Origin: Iodobacter sp.
GTDB lineage: Bacteria > Pseudomonadota > Gammaproteobacteria > Burkholderiales > Chitinibacteraceae
Reading direction: 5' to 3'
Length of the DNA stretch: 33,895 nucleotides
NCBI RefSeq assembly: GCF_025352645.1
Contig: NZ_JANXSO010000142.1
Span: forward strand, 1 to 33,895
The notes under the pieces were generated by a model that ran no database searches, had not been told where the DNA came from, and was given only the letters and a program-made list of their open reading frames with translations. Made by a program: the position numbers and the translations under genes. Below are positions 30,449-33,895 of this stretch, piece by piece. How positions within the stretch are numbered: the stretch's first letter is position 1; every line of letters begins with the position of its first letter.

Positions 30449-30832
30449 TTATTGTGAATAGGTATAGATCAAGATGATCAGCATCATTGCAATAATGATA
30501 GAGATCTTCATGAGTTTAGATGCGATGCCAGTTTTCGGATGGCTATGCAGTGCATTCATCCGGTTATTTGACTGAACAATTTCGTTCGCTTTCTCTACGA
30601 ACGTAATGGCACATTCAGTCGATAGACCTTGTGCGACAAGTGATGAGAGTGCTTCGTCTGTTGTTTTTCCTTCATCGAGAAGTGAGCAGGCCTCGCCGAT
30701 GATGGCCAGTCCATCTTTTATCGATTCGTCGACGGTTGACTCGGGCGCGTTCTCAGAGTAGTTAAAGATAGCGTCCTGGAGTTGTAAGCTCGTTGGTCGT
30801 GTTACTGCTGTAAGTACAAAGGGCTCTGTCAT
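30449..30832 (-). CDS. Tail-anchored protein of unknown function
   Basis: I do not recognise this 127-residue protein. It has a soluble, acidic N-terminal part (about 1-95) with helix-forming stretches (IKDGLAIIGEACSLLDEG and TDEALSSLVAQGL), a short basic segment, and one C-terminal membrane helix (about 107-124, MKISIIIAMMLIILIYTY) that would make it tail-anchored. There is no signal peptide. No neighbour is within operon distance, and 530 bp without a gene follow on its 5' side. The start lacks a strong ribosome binding site. Coding character is reasonable, with plausible amino-acid composition and a clean domain/anchor boundary. Confidence 0.6.
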   Translation of the reverse strand: MTEPFVLTAVTRPTSLQLQDAIFNYSENAPESTVDESIKDGLAIIGEACSLLDEGKTTDEALSSLVAQGLSTECAITFVEKANEIVQSNNRMNALHSHPKTGIASKLMKISIIIAMMLIILIYTYSQ

Positions 30833-31362
30833 TTCTGTTGATCTTGTGAGGTTGGAAATTGATGGCTAGTGCTATGTGAGAGGTACTGTGGCTGCCTGTC
30901 GGCCGAGATGGAGTTAATGCTGGCTAATGTAAAATTAAGGGGGACCACGCTTTTGCATGGTTGATTTATGTGTACAACGAGGTAAATTGCTGCAGTTTCG
31001 TATTTATTTTCAATCGTTTGGAATCATAGATGCCAGATAGCACATATCAAGATGGGATGGCAGCTCTTATGCTTCATGAGCTGTAAATAAGCTATGCGTA
31101 AGATATTAAGCATACTTATCGGATGGTTTTATGTCAATTTTATGCCCCATTTCTTACTTTTTATTATCTAGCCATCCTTGCGAAAAGCTATCGTATTTTG
31201 ACGCCGCTGATGGTTGATGGATAAATCTCGGCAGATATCGCAGGCCCAAGTCTCAACACCAGTGCTCATCAGCCCTCATATCCCCCTCTAGCAGTTTTCT
31301 CTGTATTTGAGATTCCCCGCCCTAGCGCTATGCTGTAATAAATCTTATTAAGGAAGTGCGAT
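30833..31362. other. Intergenic stretch, nothing identified except a thioesterase promoter candidate
   Basis: AT-rich, with frequent stops on both strands. It contains no tRNA-like fold, no strong inverted repeat and no open frame of credible coding character. The last 60 bp hold a possible promoter and the AAGGA ribosome binding site of the thioesterase. Confidence 0.5.
31307..31334 (+). promoter_or_regulatory. Candidate thioesterase promoter
   Basis: TTGAGA (31307-31312) and TATGCT (31329-31334) are separated by 16 bp, a moderate sigma-70 match about 28 bp before the start codon. AAGGA lies in the expected leader. Confidence 0.35.
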
Positions 31363-31839
31363 ATGTTGAATATGCCTCGGCACCAAATGATGATGACGGT
31401 GTTGATGACGCCGGATATGGCTAATTTTTCTGGCAAGGTGCACGGCGGGGCTTTGCTTAAAGAGCTGGATCAGGTGGCTTATGCCTGTGCCAGCCGTTAT
31501 GCAGGGGCTTATGCGGTGACGCTTTCTGTGGATCAGGTGACTTTTAAGCAGCCGGTGTTTGTGGGGGAACTGGTGCATTTTTTGGCTAGCATTAATTACA
31601 CTGGGCGTACTTCAATGGAGGTGGGTATTCGGGTGGTGGCAGAGAACATCCGTACCCAGACTGAACGGCACACCAATAGTTGTTATTTCACGATGGTGGC
31701 GATGGGGGATGATGGCAAATCTGTGGTGGTGCCGCCGCTTATCCCCGCCGATGATGATGCAGAAGCGCGTTGGGTAGCCGCCGAGGCTAGGCGGGATATC
31801 CGGCTGATGCTGGCGGAGAAAATGGTGTTTAAAAAATAG
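31363..31839 (+). CDS. Acyl-CoA thioesterase (hotdog fold, YciA/BACH-like)
   Basis: The 158-residue protein has the hotdog thioesterase signature ANFSGKVHGGALLKELDQVAY, with the catalytic aspartate in LKELD and the VHGG turn, followed by VTLSVDQVTFKQPV and GELVHFLASINYTGRTSMEV. These are typical of acyl-CoA thioesterases that release free fatty acids and CoA. AAGGA precedes the ATG by 8 bases. It converges on groEL and shares a bidirectional terminator with it. Chain-length specificity is unknown. Confidence 0.92.
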   Translation: MLNMPRHQMMMTVLMTPDMANFSGKVHGGALLKELDQVAYACASRYAGAYAVTLSVDQVTFKQPVFVGELVHFLASINYTGRTSMEVGIRVVAENIRTQTERHTNSCYFTMVAMGDDGKSVVVPPLIPADDDAEARWVAAEARRDIRLMLAEKMVFKK

Positions 31840-31850
31840 TTGCGGCATAA

Positions 31851-31882
31851 AAAAACGCCACTTCCAAAGAAGTGGCGTTTTT
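31851..31882. terminator. Bidirectional terminator between the thioesterase gene and groEL
   Basis: AAAAACGCCACTTC (31851-31864) pairs perfectly with 31869-31882 across a CAAA loop. It gives T runs in both directions, ending both convergent genes. Confidence 0.93.
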
Positions 31883-31904
31883 CTTGAGGCTTAAACAGCT
31901 GGCA

Positions 31905-33895
<1,991 letters not shown>

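Overview
The window reads as chromosomal DNA of a betaproteobacterium, most likely from the order Neisseriales (Chromobacteriaceae type, for example Iodobacter or a relative). The basis is conserved gene order (pcnB-folK-panB-panC; dacC-dat-DUF493-lipB-lipA; groES-groEL), intermediate base composition, and the abundance of CHASE2, HD-GYP and GAF signalling proteins. Genus placement is inference; no rRNA, tRNA, CRISPR array or phage genes are visible.

Layout. (1) 1-1030: the 5' end of a membrane sensor gene and yaiI. (2) 1031-2459: a repeat-bearing AT-rich stretch and an AT-rich gene for a membrane-anchored zinc metallopeptidase that looks foreign. (3) 2460-6103: a peptidase-C39 ABC exporter whose gene overlaps that of a TolC-type outer-membrane channel; no membrane-fusion protein or peptide substrate gene is beside them. 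(4) 6107-17402: seven minus-strand genes, all signalling: CHASE2 Ser/Thr kinase, PP2C phosphatase, FHA protein, CHASE2 adenylate cyclase, metallo-beta-lactamase-fold cyclic-nucleotide phosphodiesterase, GAF-fused GspE/PilB-type ATPase, and GAF-HD-GYP c-di-GMP phosphodiesterase. (5) 17517-21325: vitamin and RNA genes panC, panB, folK and pcnB. (6) 21534-27574: a PhzF-family protein, the carboxypeptidase DacC, a roughly 400-bp mosaic of inverted repeats, then dat, DUF493, lipB and lipA, and a small membrane protein. (7) 27575-31362: an accessory stretch with long non-coding gaps, a tiny MITE-like fold-back element, two diverged copies of an interspersed repeat, an orphan periplasmic binding protein, a DOPA-dioxygenase-like protein and an unknown tail-anchored protein. 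(8) 31363-33895: an acyl-CoA thioesterase and groEL/groES.

The most interesting system is the 6107-17402 cluster. It combines protein phosphorylation (kinase, phosphatase, phosphopeptide reader), cAMP synthesis and breakdown, and c-di-GMP breakdown, with a secretion/pilus-type ATPase as the only mechanical component. The kinase and the cyclase carry the same CHASE2 input module, so they could sense related extracytoplasmic signals with different outputs. A working model (inference) is that the cluster adjusts assembly of a type IV pilus or type II secretion machine encoded elsewhere.

The kinase-phosphatase junction in this cluster has been tandemly triplicated. This leaves a 21-codon reading frame that begins like the phosphatase and ends like the kinase. 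Non-coding structure is plentiful elsewhere: a family of CGTAGGG-type hairpins, a cloverleaf-shaped REP-like element, a three-tier hairpin between pcnB and folK, and clear terminators after lipA, between the thioesterase and groEL, and after panC.
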